Assembly: GCF_005848555.1 (NCBI RefSeq)
Contig: NZ_CP040518.1
Span: forward strand, 3,053,501 to 3,117,500
Origin: Blautia sp. SC05B48
GTDB lineage: Bacteria > Bacillota > Clostridia > Lachnospirales > Lachnospiraceae
DNA length: 64,000 bases
Direction of reading: 5' to 3'
Notes under the pieces: generated by a model
The model's input: only the letters and a program-made list of their open reading frames with translations
Told to the model about the DNA's origin: nothing
The model's database searches: none
In this document: in pieces, positions 1 through 8,093 of the stretch
How positions within the stretch are numbered: position 1 is the stretch's first letter
How the letters are laid out: each line of letters begins with the position of its first letter
Made by a program: the position numbers and the translations under genes

Positions 1-498
1 TACCAGGTAGCGCTCCGTGCCGGATGCAGTGAAAAAGAAGCGCTTGATGCTGCTTCCGCATTTTCCAGAGACAATGCCAGAACTCCGGTACAGTGGAGCG
101 CAGAGAAAAATGCGGGATTTTCAAAAGGAGAGCCGTGGCTTGGGGTTAATCCGAATTATAAGGAGATCAATATAGAGTCCCAGTTAACGGACAGTGACTC
201 CCTCCTTTCTTTCTACAAAAAGCTGACTGCACTGAGAAAAGCTCCGGAATATAAAGAAACGCTTGTATACGGAACATTCGCTCCATATCAGGAAGAACAG
301 AAGAATCTGATCGCATATACAAGAAATGGTGAGAAAAATCTTCTGATCCTGGGAAATATGCAGGCACAGTCACAGAAGGTATCTTTGCCGGGAGAAGTGA
401 AAAAGGTGCTTCTGAATAATCAGAAAGCTGTGGAGATCACAGAAAAGGAGATTGTTTTGAAACCGTATCAGTTTATCGTTCTGGAGACAGCTGACTAA
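1..498 (+). CDS. Alpha-glucosidase (GH13, oligo-1,6-glucosidase-like), C-terminal part
   Basis: The frame is open from the first base of the window, so the 5' part lies outside it; 165 residues remain. The segment DNARTPVQW followed by NAGFSKGEPWL and VNPNY is the characteristic stretch of GH13 oligo-1,6-glucosidases, trehalose-6-phosphate hydrolases and related alpha-glucosidases, just downstream of the last catalytic region. The rest is the C-terminal beta-sandwich that ends in a short YQFIVLE strand. Family knowledge says it hydrolyses alpha-glucosidic bonds of short oligosaccharides, probably in the cytoplasm. The exact substrate cannot be told from this fragment. No transcription terminator with a T tract is evident after the stop. 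Confidence 0.85.
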   Translation, partial: YQVALRAGCSEKEALDAASAFSRDNARTPVQWSAEKNAGFSKGEPWLGVNPNYKEINIESQLTDSDSLLSFYKKLTALRKAPEYKETLVYGTFAPYQEEQKNLIAYTRNGEKNLLILGNMQAQSQKVSLPGEVKKVLLNNQKAVEITEKEIVLKPYQFIVLETAD

Positions 499-619
499 TG
501 CGGCGTCAGAACAGCAGAGAAAAAACAATAGCTATTTAGCTGACAGTCTGTTAAAATAAATGTTCGGCTGAAAAAACAGCCGTAAAGAAAGAGAATGAGA
601 ATTCAGAAGGGAATAAAGT
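499..619 (+). promoter_or_regulatory. Leader of the molybdenum hydroxylase operon with a small hairpin
   Basis: The gap between the glucosidase and xdhB holds a perfect 6-bp hairpin (CGGCTG, six A, CAGCCG, 565-582) without a T tract, so it is not a standard terminator. A TAAAAT hexamer lies at 552-557, but no convincing -35 box was seen. A ribosome site AGAAGGGA precedes the ATG at 620. Its role is unassigned. Confidence 0.3.
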
Positions 620-1432
620 ATGCTGAAGATAAAGAATTATGTAAAGGCAGAAAGCCTTGAACAGGCATATGAACTGAACCAGAAAAGAACAGCCTGTGTG
701 CTGGGCGGTATGGTCTGGCTGAAAATGGGAAACCGGAACATCATGACAGCCATTGATCTGTCAGGTCTTGGGCTGGATACTATTACAGAAACAGAAGAAG
801 CATTTGTGATCGGCTGCATGACACCACTTCATGCGCTGGAAACCCATAAAGAGCTGAATGCCTATACAAACGGTGCTATCCGGGAAAGTGTACGGCACAT
901 TGTGGGTGTGCAGTTTCGAAACTGTGCCACAGTGGGCGGAAGTATTTTCGGAAGATTCGGGTTTTCCGATGTACTGACCATGTTTCTGGCACTGGATACC
1001 TGGGTGGAGCTGTATAATGGCGGAACCATTCCGCTGGCACAGTTTGCATCCATGGAAAAGGATAACGATATCCTGGTAAATATCATTGTAAAAAAACAGC
1101 CGCTGAACAGTGTGTACTTAAGTCAGCGGAACAATTCCACAGATTTTCCTGTGCTCACCTGTGCGGCCGCTCTTATTGACGGAAAAGCAAGAACTGTCAT
1201 TGGGGCCAGACCCGGAAAAGCAATGATCGTGGAAGATGAAGAGGGAATTTTAAAAGATTTTGTACAGATGAATGTACAGCAGAAAAAGGATGCAGCAGCT
1301 TCTTTTGCTGCATATGCAGCGGAACATGTTCCTACAGACAAGAACATGCGTGCTTCAAAAGAATACAGGAGTCTTCTTGTGAAAGTCCTCACGAGAAGAG
1401 CCTGGGAAGAGATCGGAGGGAGAGCAGAATGA
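620..1432 (+). CDS. xdhB: Molybdenum hydroxylase (xanthine dehydrogenase family), FAD-binding subunit
   Basis: This 270-residue protein fits the FAD subunit (PCMH fold plus C-terminal CO-dehydrogenase flavoprotein domain) of xanthine dehydrogenase-type enzymes. The GG-turn near residues 29-30 (VLGGMVWLK) and the segment QFRNCATVGGSIFGRF around residues 97-112 are the flavin-binding parts. It passes electrons from the 2Fe-2S subunit to the acceptor. The gene is first of three that overlap by ATGA, giving subunit order FAD, Fe-S, Mo. The start is supported by AGAAGGGA upstream. Whether the substrate is xanthine or another heterocycle is not decidable from sequence; selenium-dependent relatives occur in purinolytic clostridia. 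Confidence 0.85.
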   Translation: MLKIKNYVKAESLEQAYELNQKRTACVLGGMVWLKMGNRNIMTAIDLSGLGLDTITETEEAFVIGCMTPLHALETHKELNAYTNGAIRESVRHIVGVQFRNCATVGGSIFGRFGFSDVLTMFLALDTWVELYNGGTIPLAQFASMEKDNDILVNIIVKKQPLNSVYLSQRNNSTDFPVLTCAAALIDGKARTVIGARPGKAMIVEDEEGILKDFVQMNVQQKKDAAASFAAYAAEHVPTDKNMRASKEYRSLLVKVLTRRAWEEIGGRAE

Positions 1433-1899
1433 ATATCACTTTCTGGCTGAATGGTGTAAAACGGCAGGCAGAGGTACGTCCGGATGAACTGCTTCTGGAT
1501 TTCCTGCGGAAAAACAGCTGTTACAGCGTAAAACGTGGCTGTGAGACTGCAAACTGTGGTCTCTGTACTGTGCTGATGGATGAACGTCCGGTACTGTCCT
1601 GCTCCATGCTGGCTGCCCGCGCAGACGGGAAACGGATCGTGACTCTGGAGGGAATGCAGGAGGAAGCAAAGGAATTCGGAGCTTTTATGGCAAATGAGGG
1701 AGCAGAGCAGTGCGGTTTCTGCAATCCGGGATTTATCATGAATGTATTTGCCATGTTAAAGGAACTGGAAGATCCCACAGAAGAGGATATCCTGGAGTAT
1801 CTTTCCGGAAATCTGTGCCGTTGCTCGGGATTTGTGGGACAGACCAGAAGTATCCTGAAATTTCTTGACTATAAAAAAGGACAGGAGGAAGGAAAATGA
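1429..1899 (+). CDS. xdhC: Molybdenum hydroxylase, 2Fe-2S subunit
   Basis: This 156-residue small subunit carries two 2Fe-2S clusters. The N-terminal plant-ferredoxin-type cluster is held by Cys38, Cys43, Cys46 and Cys58 (GCETANCGLC). The C-terminal four-helix domain has Cys95, Cys98, Cys130 and Cys132 (QCGFC and NLCRCSGF). All eight ligands are present, so the electron path from the Mo site to FAD should be intact. The start overlaps the stop of the FAD subunit as ATGA, and its own stop overlaps the start of the Mo subunit in the same way, which implies translational coupling and equal stoichiometry. Confidence 0.92.
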   Translation: MNITFWLNGVKRQAEVRPDELLLDFLRKNSCYSVKRGCETANCGLCTVLMDERPVLSCSMLAARADGKRIVTLEGMQEEAKEFGAFMANEGAEQCGFCNPGFIMNVFAMLKELEDPTEEDILEYLSGNLCRCSGFVGQTRSILKFLDYKKGQEEGK

Positions 1900-4190
1900 A
1901 ATACGTAAACAAGCCAGTGCCAAAAACAGATGCAATGTCGCTGGTAACCGGAAAACCGGTCTATACCGATGATCTTGCACCTTCTGACTGCCTGATCGTC
2001 AAGATCTTAAGAAGTCCTCATGCAAATGCCTGGGTGGAAGAAATCAAGACAGATGCGGCAAAGAAGATCGAGGGGATTGCCTGTGTTCTGACCTATGAGG
2101 ATGTTTCTCACAAAAGATTTACTCTGGCCGGACAGACAGCGCCTGAGATCAGTCCATGGGATCGTTATATCATAGATAAGCATGTGCGTTTTGTAGGTGA
2201 TCCGGTTGCCATCGTAGCTGGTGAGACAGAAGAGGCAGTAGATAAAGCCCTGAAACGCATTAAGGTAAAATATCGTGTGGAGGAAGCAGTTCTGGATATC
2301 CACACAGCCAAGGATAATCCCATTCTGGTGCACCCGGAGGATGACTGGTATATGCCGATCCCGGCCGGCGGAGATAATAAGCGTAATCTCTGTTCCTCCA
2401 ATGTAGAAGAAGTGGGTGATGTGGATGCTATGCTGGAGAAATGTGCGTATACAGTAGACCAGGTTTACCACACAAAGGCAAATCAGCAGACCATGATGGA
2501 GACCTTCCGCACCTACTGTTATATGGACCATTTTCAGAGACTGACGGTGGTTTCTTCCACCCAGATCCCGTTTCATATCCGAAGGATCGTAGGAAACGCG
2601 CTGAACATTCCTTCTTCCAAAGTTCGTGTGATCAAGCCGCGTATCGGCGGGGGCTTTGGTGCAAAACAGTCTTCTGTCAGTGAGGTTTTCCCGGCATTGG
2701 TAACATGGGTTACCGGGCGTCCGTCCAAAATCGTTTTTTCCAGAAAGGAATCCATGATCGCGTCTTCTCCGCGTCATGAGATGGAAGTCCATATCCGTAT
2801 GGGTGCAGACGAAAGCGGTATTGTAAAGGCAATCGATCTTTATACTCTTTCCAACACCGGTGCCTATGGAGAGCATGGGCCTACAACCGTAGGACTTTCA
2901 GGCCACAAATCCATTGCGCTGTATCGTCATACGGAAGCTTACCGTTTTGCTTATGATGTTGTTTACACCAATATGCAGGCAGCTGGCGCTTATCGTGGCT
3001 ATGGTGCCACACAGGGTATTTTTGCTGTGGAGTCCGCAGCAGATGAGCTGGCTCATAAGATGGGGATGGATCCGGTAAAATTCCGTGAGCTGAACATGCC
3101 TATGGAGGGAGAGGCACTTCCGGGATATCCGGATGTACCGGTCAATGGCAGCTGTACCATGGATAAATGTCTTGCCCGTGCAAAGGAAATGATCGGATGG
3201 GATGAGAAATATCCGTTCCGTGATATGGGTAACGGTAAAGTACGGGGTGTCGGCATTGCTATGGCCATGCAGGGCTCATCTATTGCAGGGATCGATGTCG
3301 GCGGAGCAGACATTAAATTAAATGAGGATGGTTCCTATACCCTGGCACTTGGATGTTCTGATATGGGAACCGGCTGTGATACCATTCTTGCTCAGATGGC
3401 AGCAGACTGTCTGGATACAGATATGAAAAATATCGTGGTATTCAGTGTGGATACAGATATTTCTCCTTATGATTCCGGTTCTTATGCATCTTCCACAACC
3501 TACGCTACCGGAAATGCCGTGATCCAGGCCTGCGGAGAACTCAGAAAGAGAATCCACGCTTTTGGCGCACAGATGCTTGGAGTATCTGCAGAGGATTCTG
3601 ATTTTGACGGAGAAAAAGTCCGCACAGAAGACGGAAAAGAGGTAACGCTGCAGCAGATCGCAGGAAAAGCGACCTGCGGAGTCTGCAGTGAGCTTCAGGT
3701 CGTAAAAGAATATTCTTCTCCGATCTCTCCGCCACCGTTTATGGTAGGTGCCGCTGAAGTGGAGGTCGATAAAGAGACCGGACAGATCGACGTCATTGAT
3801 TATGTGGGCGTGATCGACTGTGGAACCCCGATCAATCCAAATCTTGCCAGAGTGCAGGCAGAAGGCGGTATCGGTCAGGGAATCGGAATGGTTCTGTATG
3901 AGGATGTGCAGTATACAGATAAGGGAAAGATCCGTAATAATTCTTTTATGCAGTATAAGATCCCCAACCGTATGGATATTCCGAAGGTGCGGATCGAGTT
4001 TGAGAGCAGCTACGAGAAGACAGGTCCTTTCGGTGCAAAATCCATTGGTGAGCTTGTGATCGATACACCTTGTCCGGCTATTGCCAATGCAGTTTATAAT
4101 GCAACAGGTGTACGTGTCCGAGAACTTCCGATCACTCCGGAGAAGGTTGCAATGGGAATCCTTGCCAGAGAAACCGGAGAGAAGGTGTGA
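1896..4190 (+). CDS. xdhA: Molybdenum hydroxylase, molybdopterin-binding catalytic subunit
   Basis: The 764-residue catalytic subunit has the usual two parts: the N-terminal aldehyde oxidase a/b hammerhead domain (about residues 15-125) and the molybdopterin-binding domain. Visible motifs are GGGFGAK near residue 251, the GAYRGYGATQ segment near 367 and GAKSIGE near 713-720, whose Glu is the family's catalytic base. The enzyme hydroxylates a carbon of an N-heterocycle with water. The last genes in this window, yqeB and yqeC, belong to the selenium-dependent branch of this family, so this enzyme is a candidate selenium-dependent hydroxylase. That link is inference: the genes are about 59 kb apart. 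Substrate is unknown. Confidence 0.88.
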   Translation: MKYVNKPVPKTDAMSLVTGKPVYTDDLAPSDCLIVKILRSPHANAWVEEIKTDAAKKIEGIACVLTYEDVSHKRFTLAGQTAPEISPWDRYIIDKHVRFVGDPVAIVAGETEEAVDKALKRIKVKYRVEEAVLDIHTAKDNPILVHPEDDWYMPIPAGGDNKRNLCSSNVEEVGDVDAMLEKCAYTVDQVYHTKANQQTMMETFRTYCYMDHFQRLTVVSSTQIPFHIRRIVGNALNIPSSKVRVIKPRIGGGFGAKQSSVSEVFPALVTWVTGRPSKIVFSRKESMIASSPRHEMEVHIRMGADESGIVKAIDLYTLSNTGAYGEHGPTTVGLSGHKSIALYRHTEAYRFAYDVVYTNMQAAGAYRGYGATQGIFAVESAADELAHKMGMDPVKFRELNMPMEGEALPGYPDVPVNGSCTMDKCLARAKEMIGWDEKYPFRDMGNGKVRGVGIAMAMQGSSIAGIDVGGADIKLNEDGSYTLALGCSDMGTGCDTILAQMAADCLDTDMKNIVVFSVDTDISPYDSGSYASSTTYATGNAVIQACGELRKRIHAFGAQMLGVSAEDSDFDGEKVRTEDGKEVTLQQIAGKATCGVCSELQVVKEYSSPISPPPFMVGAAEVEVDKETGQIDVIDYVGVIDCGTPINPNLARVQAEGGIGQGIGMVLYEDVQYTDKGKIRNNSFMQYKIPNRMDIPKVRIEFESSYEKTGPFGAKSIGELVIDTPCPAIANAVYNATGVRVRELPITPEKVAMGILARETGEKV

Positions 4191-4191
4191 A

Positions 4192-5256
4192 ATGCAGGAG
4201 CTGATACTGGCAATTGCCGGACTGATCCTGGAGCTGCTGGTATTTTTCTGTGCAGGAAGTCTGCTGACACGGATACTGAAAATTAAGGCGGAAATAACCA
4301 TGGAACTGGTCCTGGGATATCTTCTGTATTTTGCGGCTTTTGAGATACTTGCAGTTCCTATGACACTGAAATGGGTAAAACTGAGTGCCTTTTCGTATCT
4401 GTGGATGGCGATCATGGCAGCTTGTGTACTGGCTGCATGTCTGTTCGCGCATAAACTTTGGAAGGGACAGCTGGACCGGATAGGAGAAACATTTCGGAAA
4501 CATTCACTGCTGCTGCTTTTGATCGCTGCGGCAGTGATCCTGCAGTGTTTTCTGGTGGCTGCATATCAGGACGTTACTGCAGATGCAACACATTATATTG
4601 GTGCAGTAAGCACTTCTGTGTATACAGACACTCTTGCCCGATACAGTCCGCTTACCGGTGTGATCCAGAGAAATTTTAATCTCCGCTATGATCTTTCTGC
4701 ATATCCGATGAACAATGCGGTGTGGTGTGTCCTTCTGGGCATCCACCCGATCGTTCAGTCCAAGGTCGTGATGTCTGTGATCAACATGCTGATGATCAAT
4801 CTTCTGATCTACCAGATCGGAAAAAGCCTTTTTCGTGGAGATGAAAAAAAAGCAGACCTGATGGTTCTTTTTGTGTGCCTGATGCAACTGTTTTCTTTTT
4901 CTATCTATACAACAGGAACCTTTGCGTTTATGCGGGTTTATGAAGGGAAGGCCCTGCTGGCAAATATTTCCATTCCGGCGGCGCTTCTGGTAAGTATACG
5001 TCTCTGGCTCAACAAAGATGGCAGAAATAAAGAAAGCTGGGTGCTGCTTTTCATTGCGGCCGTCAGTGCGCTGACGTTTTCAGGATCCTCCCTTATTTAT
5101 CCGGCAGTAGTCAGTACGGCGATCCTTCCGGTGATGGTGCTGAAGAAAAAGCTTTCCTACGCAGTTCCCTATGCGCTTTGTATGCTGCCGGGATTTTTGT
5201 ATGCCCTGGTTTATTTTTCGGCAAAGCTTGGATGGATCGCATTTCCGGCATCATAG
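4192..5256 (+). CDS. Multi-pass membrane protein, N-terminal part (DUF6077-like)
   Basis: The frame can be extended upstream into xdhA, but the ATG at 4192 follows the xdhA stop at once and begins a typical membrane segment (MQELILAIAGLILELL), so it is chosen. It gives 354 residues with roughly nine hydrophobic segments. The protein ends abruptly inside a hydrophobic region at a TAG. The next gene, 34 bases on, starts with another membrane region and a soluble tail. Together they would make about 630 residues, close to the size of single-chain membrane proteins of this kind, so the pair may be a split gene. The family name is a tentative recognition; function is unknown, possibly in surface glycan metabolism. 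Confidence 0.6.
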   Translation: MQELILAIAGLILELLVFFCAGSLLTRILKIKAEITMELVLGYLLYFAAFEILAVPMTLKWVKLSAFSYLWMAIMAACVLAACLFAHKLWKGQLDRIGETFRKHSLLLLLIAAAVILQCFLVAAYQDVTADATHYIGAVSTSVYTDTLARYSPLTGVIQRNFNLRYDLSAYPMNNAVWCVLLGIHPIVQSKVVMSVINMLMINLLIYQIGKSLFRGDEKKADLMVLFVCLMQLFSFSIYTTGTFAFMRVYEGKALLANISIPAALLVSIRLWLNKDGRNKESWVLLFIAAVSALTFSGSSLIYPAVVSTAILPVMVLKKKLSYAVPYALCMLPGFLYALVYFSAKLGWIAFPAS

Positions 5257-5290
5257 GAAACTGGGAAGATACCATGGATAGGAGAAGAAA

Positions 5291-6121
5291 ATGACGGGAG
5301 TAACAATCGAAGAACTGGGACTGCGTTTTGTGCAGATCTGTATGGAGAATTACTGGAGTGGCTGTCTGCTGCCTGTATTTTTTCTGGCAGGTGTACTCTG
5401 GGATATTTTTTACCGCAGGAGAAAAGAATCCAGAGTGTTCCTGTATTATCTGGTCTTTCTGGCACTTACGGTATATAATCCGGTTCTTGTAAAATATGTG
5501 ATACCAAAGGTGCATTTTGAAAGTGAATATTATCGTTTTATCTGGATCCTTCCGGTGATCCCGGGTGCTGCCTATTATGTTGTACGGATCGTGGAAGCGG
5601 TAAGGTTTCGATGGCTGAAAGTTGTAACAGCGCTGATCCTTGCGGCAGTGATCGTCACTACGGGGACACCTGTGCCCGGCATTGCAAAAGATTATGTGAT
5701 GGCGGAAAATATCTATAAAGTCCCGAATGAGCTGCGTTCAGTATGCGATGTGATCCATCAGGACTGCGATAAAGAACAACCCAAGGTTGTTTTTGACAAT
5801 GAGCTGAATCTGGTGGCAAGACAGTATGATCCTTCACTGATCCTTGTTCTGGATCGTAATTTTACCCTGTATCGTGCAGGAAGTACTGTGGTAGGAAACT
5901 ACGAAAACAGCAAGGCCTACCAGATCCAGAAAGTGATCATGGATGTGATAAGTTATCAGATGGATGTAGGAATCGATAAGTTCCGGCAGGTATTGAAAAG
6001 AACGGAAACCGATTATCTCGTTCTTCCGGTAAATCTTACAAATCATGACTATATCCGTCAGGCAGGATGTACCCCTGTTGCGCAGACAGAAAAATATGTG
6101 GTATACAGGTTTGAAGGGTGA
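5291..6121 (+). CDS. Membrane protein, C-terminal part of a split DUF6077-like protein
   Basis: The 276-residue product has three to four membrane segments at its N-terminus (CLLPVFFLAGVLW, YYLVFLALTVYN, ILPVIPGAAYYVV, LILAAVIV) and then a soluble domain of about 150 residues with no recognised motif. A ribosome site AGGAGA lies 6-8 bases before the ATG, so it may be translated separately. It continues the topology of the preceding gene in another frame. A single frameshift does not simply join them, because this frame also has a TAG at 5279-5281. It is therefore either a real two-gene arrangement or an older, multiply broken gene. Confidence 0.55.
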   Translation: MTGVTIEELGLRFVQICMENYWSGCLLPVFFLAGVLWDIFYRRRKESRVFLYYLVFLALTVYNPVLVKYVIPKVHFESEYYRFIWILPVIPGAAYYVVRIVEAVRFRWLKVVTALILAAVIVTTGTPVPGIAKDYVMAENIYKVPNELRSVCDVIHQDCDKEQPKVVFDNELNLVARQYDPSLILVLDRNFTLYRAGSTVVGNYENSKAYQIQKVIMDVISYQMDVGIDKFRQVLKRTETDYLVLPVNLTNHDYIRQAGCTPVAQTEKYVVYRFEG

Positions 6122-6136
6122 ATGTGTTCACCCTTC
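6113..6136 (+). terminator. Hairpin over the stop codon of the split membrane protein gene
   Basis: A perfect 10-bp stem (GAAGGGTGAA and TTCACCCTTC, TGTG loop) covers the stop codon. The bases after it are TCTGGCC rather than a T tract, so intrinsic termination would be weak. Confidence 0.4.
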
Positions 6137-6170
6137 TGGCCTGGGAAAATGACTAAAGTGCGTAAAATGA

Positions 6171-6195
6171 TACTGAGAACGGAGTGAACAGCAAC
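6171..6195. repeat. Partial copy of an intergenic repeat (CTGAGAACGGAG core)
   Basis: The 12-base core CTGAGAACGGAG followed by TGAACAGCAAC recurs at 12159-12181 as the same core followed by AGAACAGTAAC. Two copies in otherwise unrelated intergenic regions suggest a dispersed repeat family. The rest of the larger element is not seen here. Confidence 0.4.
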
Positions 6196-6234
6196 CATAA
6201 AATGTGTGATGAATATGTACTGTTTAAAAAAATC

Positions 6235-6263
6235 TTTACAATTTCATGGATTTGTGTTAAAAT
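6235..6263 (+). promoter_or_regulatory. Sigma-A-type promoter for tRNA-Arg
   Basis: TTTACA and TAAAAT are separated by exactly 17 bases, about 66 bases upstream of the tRNA 5' end. It fits a vegetative promoter for the tRNA and possibly for the following gene. Confidence 0.6.
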
Positions 6264-6328
6264 CATAAACAGTGTAAACCTACTTTGATAATTTCATACC
6301 TGAATTTAGAAGTTATGTTTTTCATTAT

Positions 6329-6400
6329 GCACCTGTAGCTCAGTGGATAGAGCAGTGGTTTCCGGTACCATGTGCGGGGGTTCGATTCCCTTCAGGTGTG
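6329..6400 (+). tRNA. tRNA-Arg (anticodon CCG)
   Basis: A full cloverleaf can be drawn. The acceptor stem is GCACCTG with CAGGTGT (first pair G-U), the D arm GCTC/GAGC, the anticodon arm GTGGT/ACCAT with loop TTCCGGT (anticodon CCG at 6362-6364), and the T arm has loop TTCGATT. The discriminator base is G6400. CCA is not encoded. It reads the arginine codon CGG. The T stem uses two G-U pairs, which is slightly weak but acceptable. Confidence 0.88.
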
Positions 6401-6457
6401 TTACCCGGAACAGTGGGAATTGTTCCGGCGTGTTGTTATGATAAGGAGGACAAAAAC

Positions 6458-7378
6458 TTGGATGATTTCAGAGAATGGTTATCAGATAACCTTCGCTATT
6501 TTATGTTAGGCGGAGCCATTCTGGTGATCGTGCTTGTTCTGATCTTTGGCGTCCGCGCCTGTGTTGGAGGTAAGAAGGGGAATTCCAATGAAGATCAGAC
6601 AACAGCCCAAAGTAACCAGGAAAATGATCCTTCTTCTCCGGCAAATGATGGGGAGACAGACGAGAAGAAAGACGCCAGTCCCGCGGCAGATACGGATGCG
6701 GAGACAACCATGGAAAAAGCCAGCACGGAAGTAACCGAGCTGATTCAGAGCTATTATAAAGCTTTTGGGGAAAAAGACATTGCAACACTTAAGACGATCG
6801 AGGACGGATTTACGCCGGCTGACGAATCGCAGGTTAATTCAAGGGATTATATTGATGGGTATGAAGTACAGAATGTTTACGCTAAGAAGGGACTGACGGA
6901 CGATTCGTATGTCGTTTATGTAGTCTTTAATTATATCTGTACTGGAATTGAGACTCCGGTTCCGGCACTGAGCCAGTTTTACGTGGAGACGGGCAGTGAC
7001 GGCAATCTGAAGATCAAAGGTGGTGCTGATGACGATGCAGATATCAGTGCCTATGTGAAAAAACTGGAATCCGAGAAGGATGTGCAGGAGCTTATCACAA
7101 AGGTAAAGGCAGACTATGAAGCTGCGCAGGAGAGTGATTCCTCTCTGGCAGAATTCCTTCAGGGCCTTGGTGAAGATGCCAGTGCTTCCGCAGATGCAGG
7201 GACAATGCTTACAGTTACAGAGGATTGTAATGTTCGTGCTTCCGCAGATTCAGAGGGTGAGGTTATCGGTGGTTTTTCTGCAGGAACGGAAGTTGAAAAG
7301 AAGGGGCAGGAAGGCGACTGGATACAGGTTGATTATGATGGGCAGACCGGTTATGTCTATAGTGGTCTGTTAGAATAA
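6458..7378 (+). CDS. Single-pass membrane protein with C-terminal bacterial SH3 domain
   Basis: A frame begins inside the tRNA, so that start is rejected. The TTG at 6458 has an ideal ribosome site (AAGGAGG, 6443-6449) and gives 306 residues. Residues about 14-34 form a membrane segment (FMLGGAILVIVLVLIFGV), followed by a Ser/Asp/Glu-rich linker. A middle domain (about 75-200, beginning with STEVTELIQSYYKAF) resembles NTF2-like or DUF4878-type folds. The C-terminal 60 residues form an SH3b domain (NVRASADSEGEVIGGF, then GYVYSGLLE). SH3b domains commonly bind peptidoglycan stem peptides, so an extracytoplasmic envelope role is likely. It is monocistronic, ending at a strong terminator. Confidence 0.75.
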   Translation: MDDFREWLSDNLRYFMLGGAILVIVLVLIFGVRACVGGKKGNSNEDQTTAQSNQENDPSSPANDGETDEKKDASPAADTDAETTMEKASTEVTELIQSYYKAFGEKDIATLKTIEDGFTPADESQVNSRDYIDGYEVQNVYAKKGLTDDSYVVYVVFNYICTGIETPVPALSQFYVETGSDGNLKIKGGADDDADISAYVKKLESEKDVQELITKVKADYEAAQESDSSLAEFLQGLGEDASASADAGTMLTVTEDCNVRASADSEGEVIGGFSAGTEVEKKGQEGDWIQVDYDGQTGYVYSGLLE

Positions 7379-7388
7379 TAAGGGTTAA

Positions 7389-7422
7389 CAAAAATGCAGG
7401 TTCCGGAAGAACCTGCATTTTT
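7389..7422. terminator. Bidirectional terminator between convergent genes
   Basis: The stem AATGCAGGTT with AACCTGCATT is flanked by A's on the left and T's on the right, so it can serve both the SH3 gene (+) and the cell-wall-binding-repeat gene (-). Confidence 0.8.
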
Positions 7423-7444
7423 GTTGTTCTGATATAACGAAAGA

Positions 7445-7981
7445 TCATTTTTTGAGTGAACCGTCTGCTGCCAATGTGTATTTTTTTCCATTTACGGTGA
7501 TGGTTCCGGTCTGCATGATTCCGTCTTCGTCCAGATAATAACGTTTTTTGCCCAGGGTGATCCAGCCGGTCTGCATGATCCCATCCTTGTTGAAATAATA
7601 TCGATGAGCATCTGTATCGGTAAGCCATCCGGTATAGGCGGTTCCGTCAACCATAAATTTCCAGTTGGTACCATCCGGTGTCCAGACTCCGTTTTCTGCC
7701 TCCGGCGAAACCTGTTCTGTTTCGGGAATCTCTGTGGGAACAGGAGACGGTGTGGCGGAAGGTGAGGGAGCGCCGGAAGATATAGATGCATCTGTATGGT
7801 GATCGCGATCTGAACCTGGTTCAATAGCCGAAATATCGCTTGTATTTACGGAAATTACGGAAGTACTGCTGTTTTCAAAAGGACCGGCCGATGACTGGGT
7901 AAAGAGAATACCGCAGATCAGACACAGGAAAACAGTGATAAAGATCAGCAGCCGTTTTATACGTGGAGTACGTTCTGACAT
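7445..7981 (-). CDS. Secreted or anchored protein with cell-wall-binding (choline-binding-like) repeats
   Basis: The start is placed at the ATG at 7981 (complement), preceded by AGGAGG, giving 178 residues; a longer frame upstream lacks such a site. Residues about 9-30 are a membrane anchor or uncleaved signal (RLLIFITVFLCLICGILF). A Ser/Pro/Glu-rich linker follows. The C-terminal 80 residues hold about three to four cell-wall-binding repeats of the W-x-x-D-x-x-x-Y-x-F/Y type (TGWLTDTDAHRYYF, TGWITLGKKRYYLDEDG, NGKKYTLAADG). Such repeats bind teichoic-acid choline or other wall glycans in family members. There is no enzymatic domain, so it is probably a small wall-attached protein of unknown role. 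Confidence 0.75.
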   Translation of the reverse strand: MSERTPRIKRLLIFITVFLCLICGILFTQSSAGPFENSSTSVISVNTSDISAIEPGSDRDHHTDASISSGAPSPSATPSPVPTEIPETEQVSPEAENGVWTPDGTNWKFMVDGTAYTGWLTDTDAHRYYFNKDGIMQTGWITLGKKRYYLDEDGIMQTGTITVNGKKYTLAADGSLKK

Positions 7982-8093
7982 GTTTTTCCTCCTGATATTT
8001 AAGTGCATTTCTGTTTATCATACAATAATGAGCAAGAAAATACAAGAAAAATAACCGGTTGCGAACACCTGAGAAAAAATATATAATAGAACA

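Noticed and set aside
6398-6457. Upstream GTG start for the SH3-domain protein
   Set aside because: It lies inside the tRNA-Arg acceptor end; the TTG at 6458 has an ideal AAGGAGG site.
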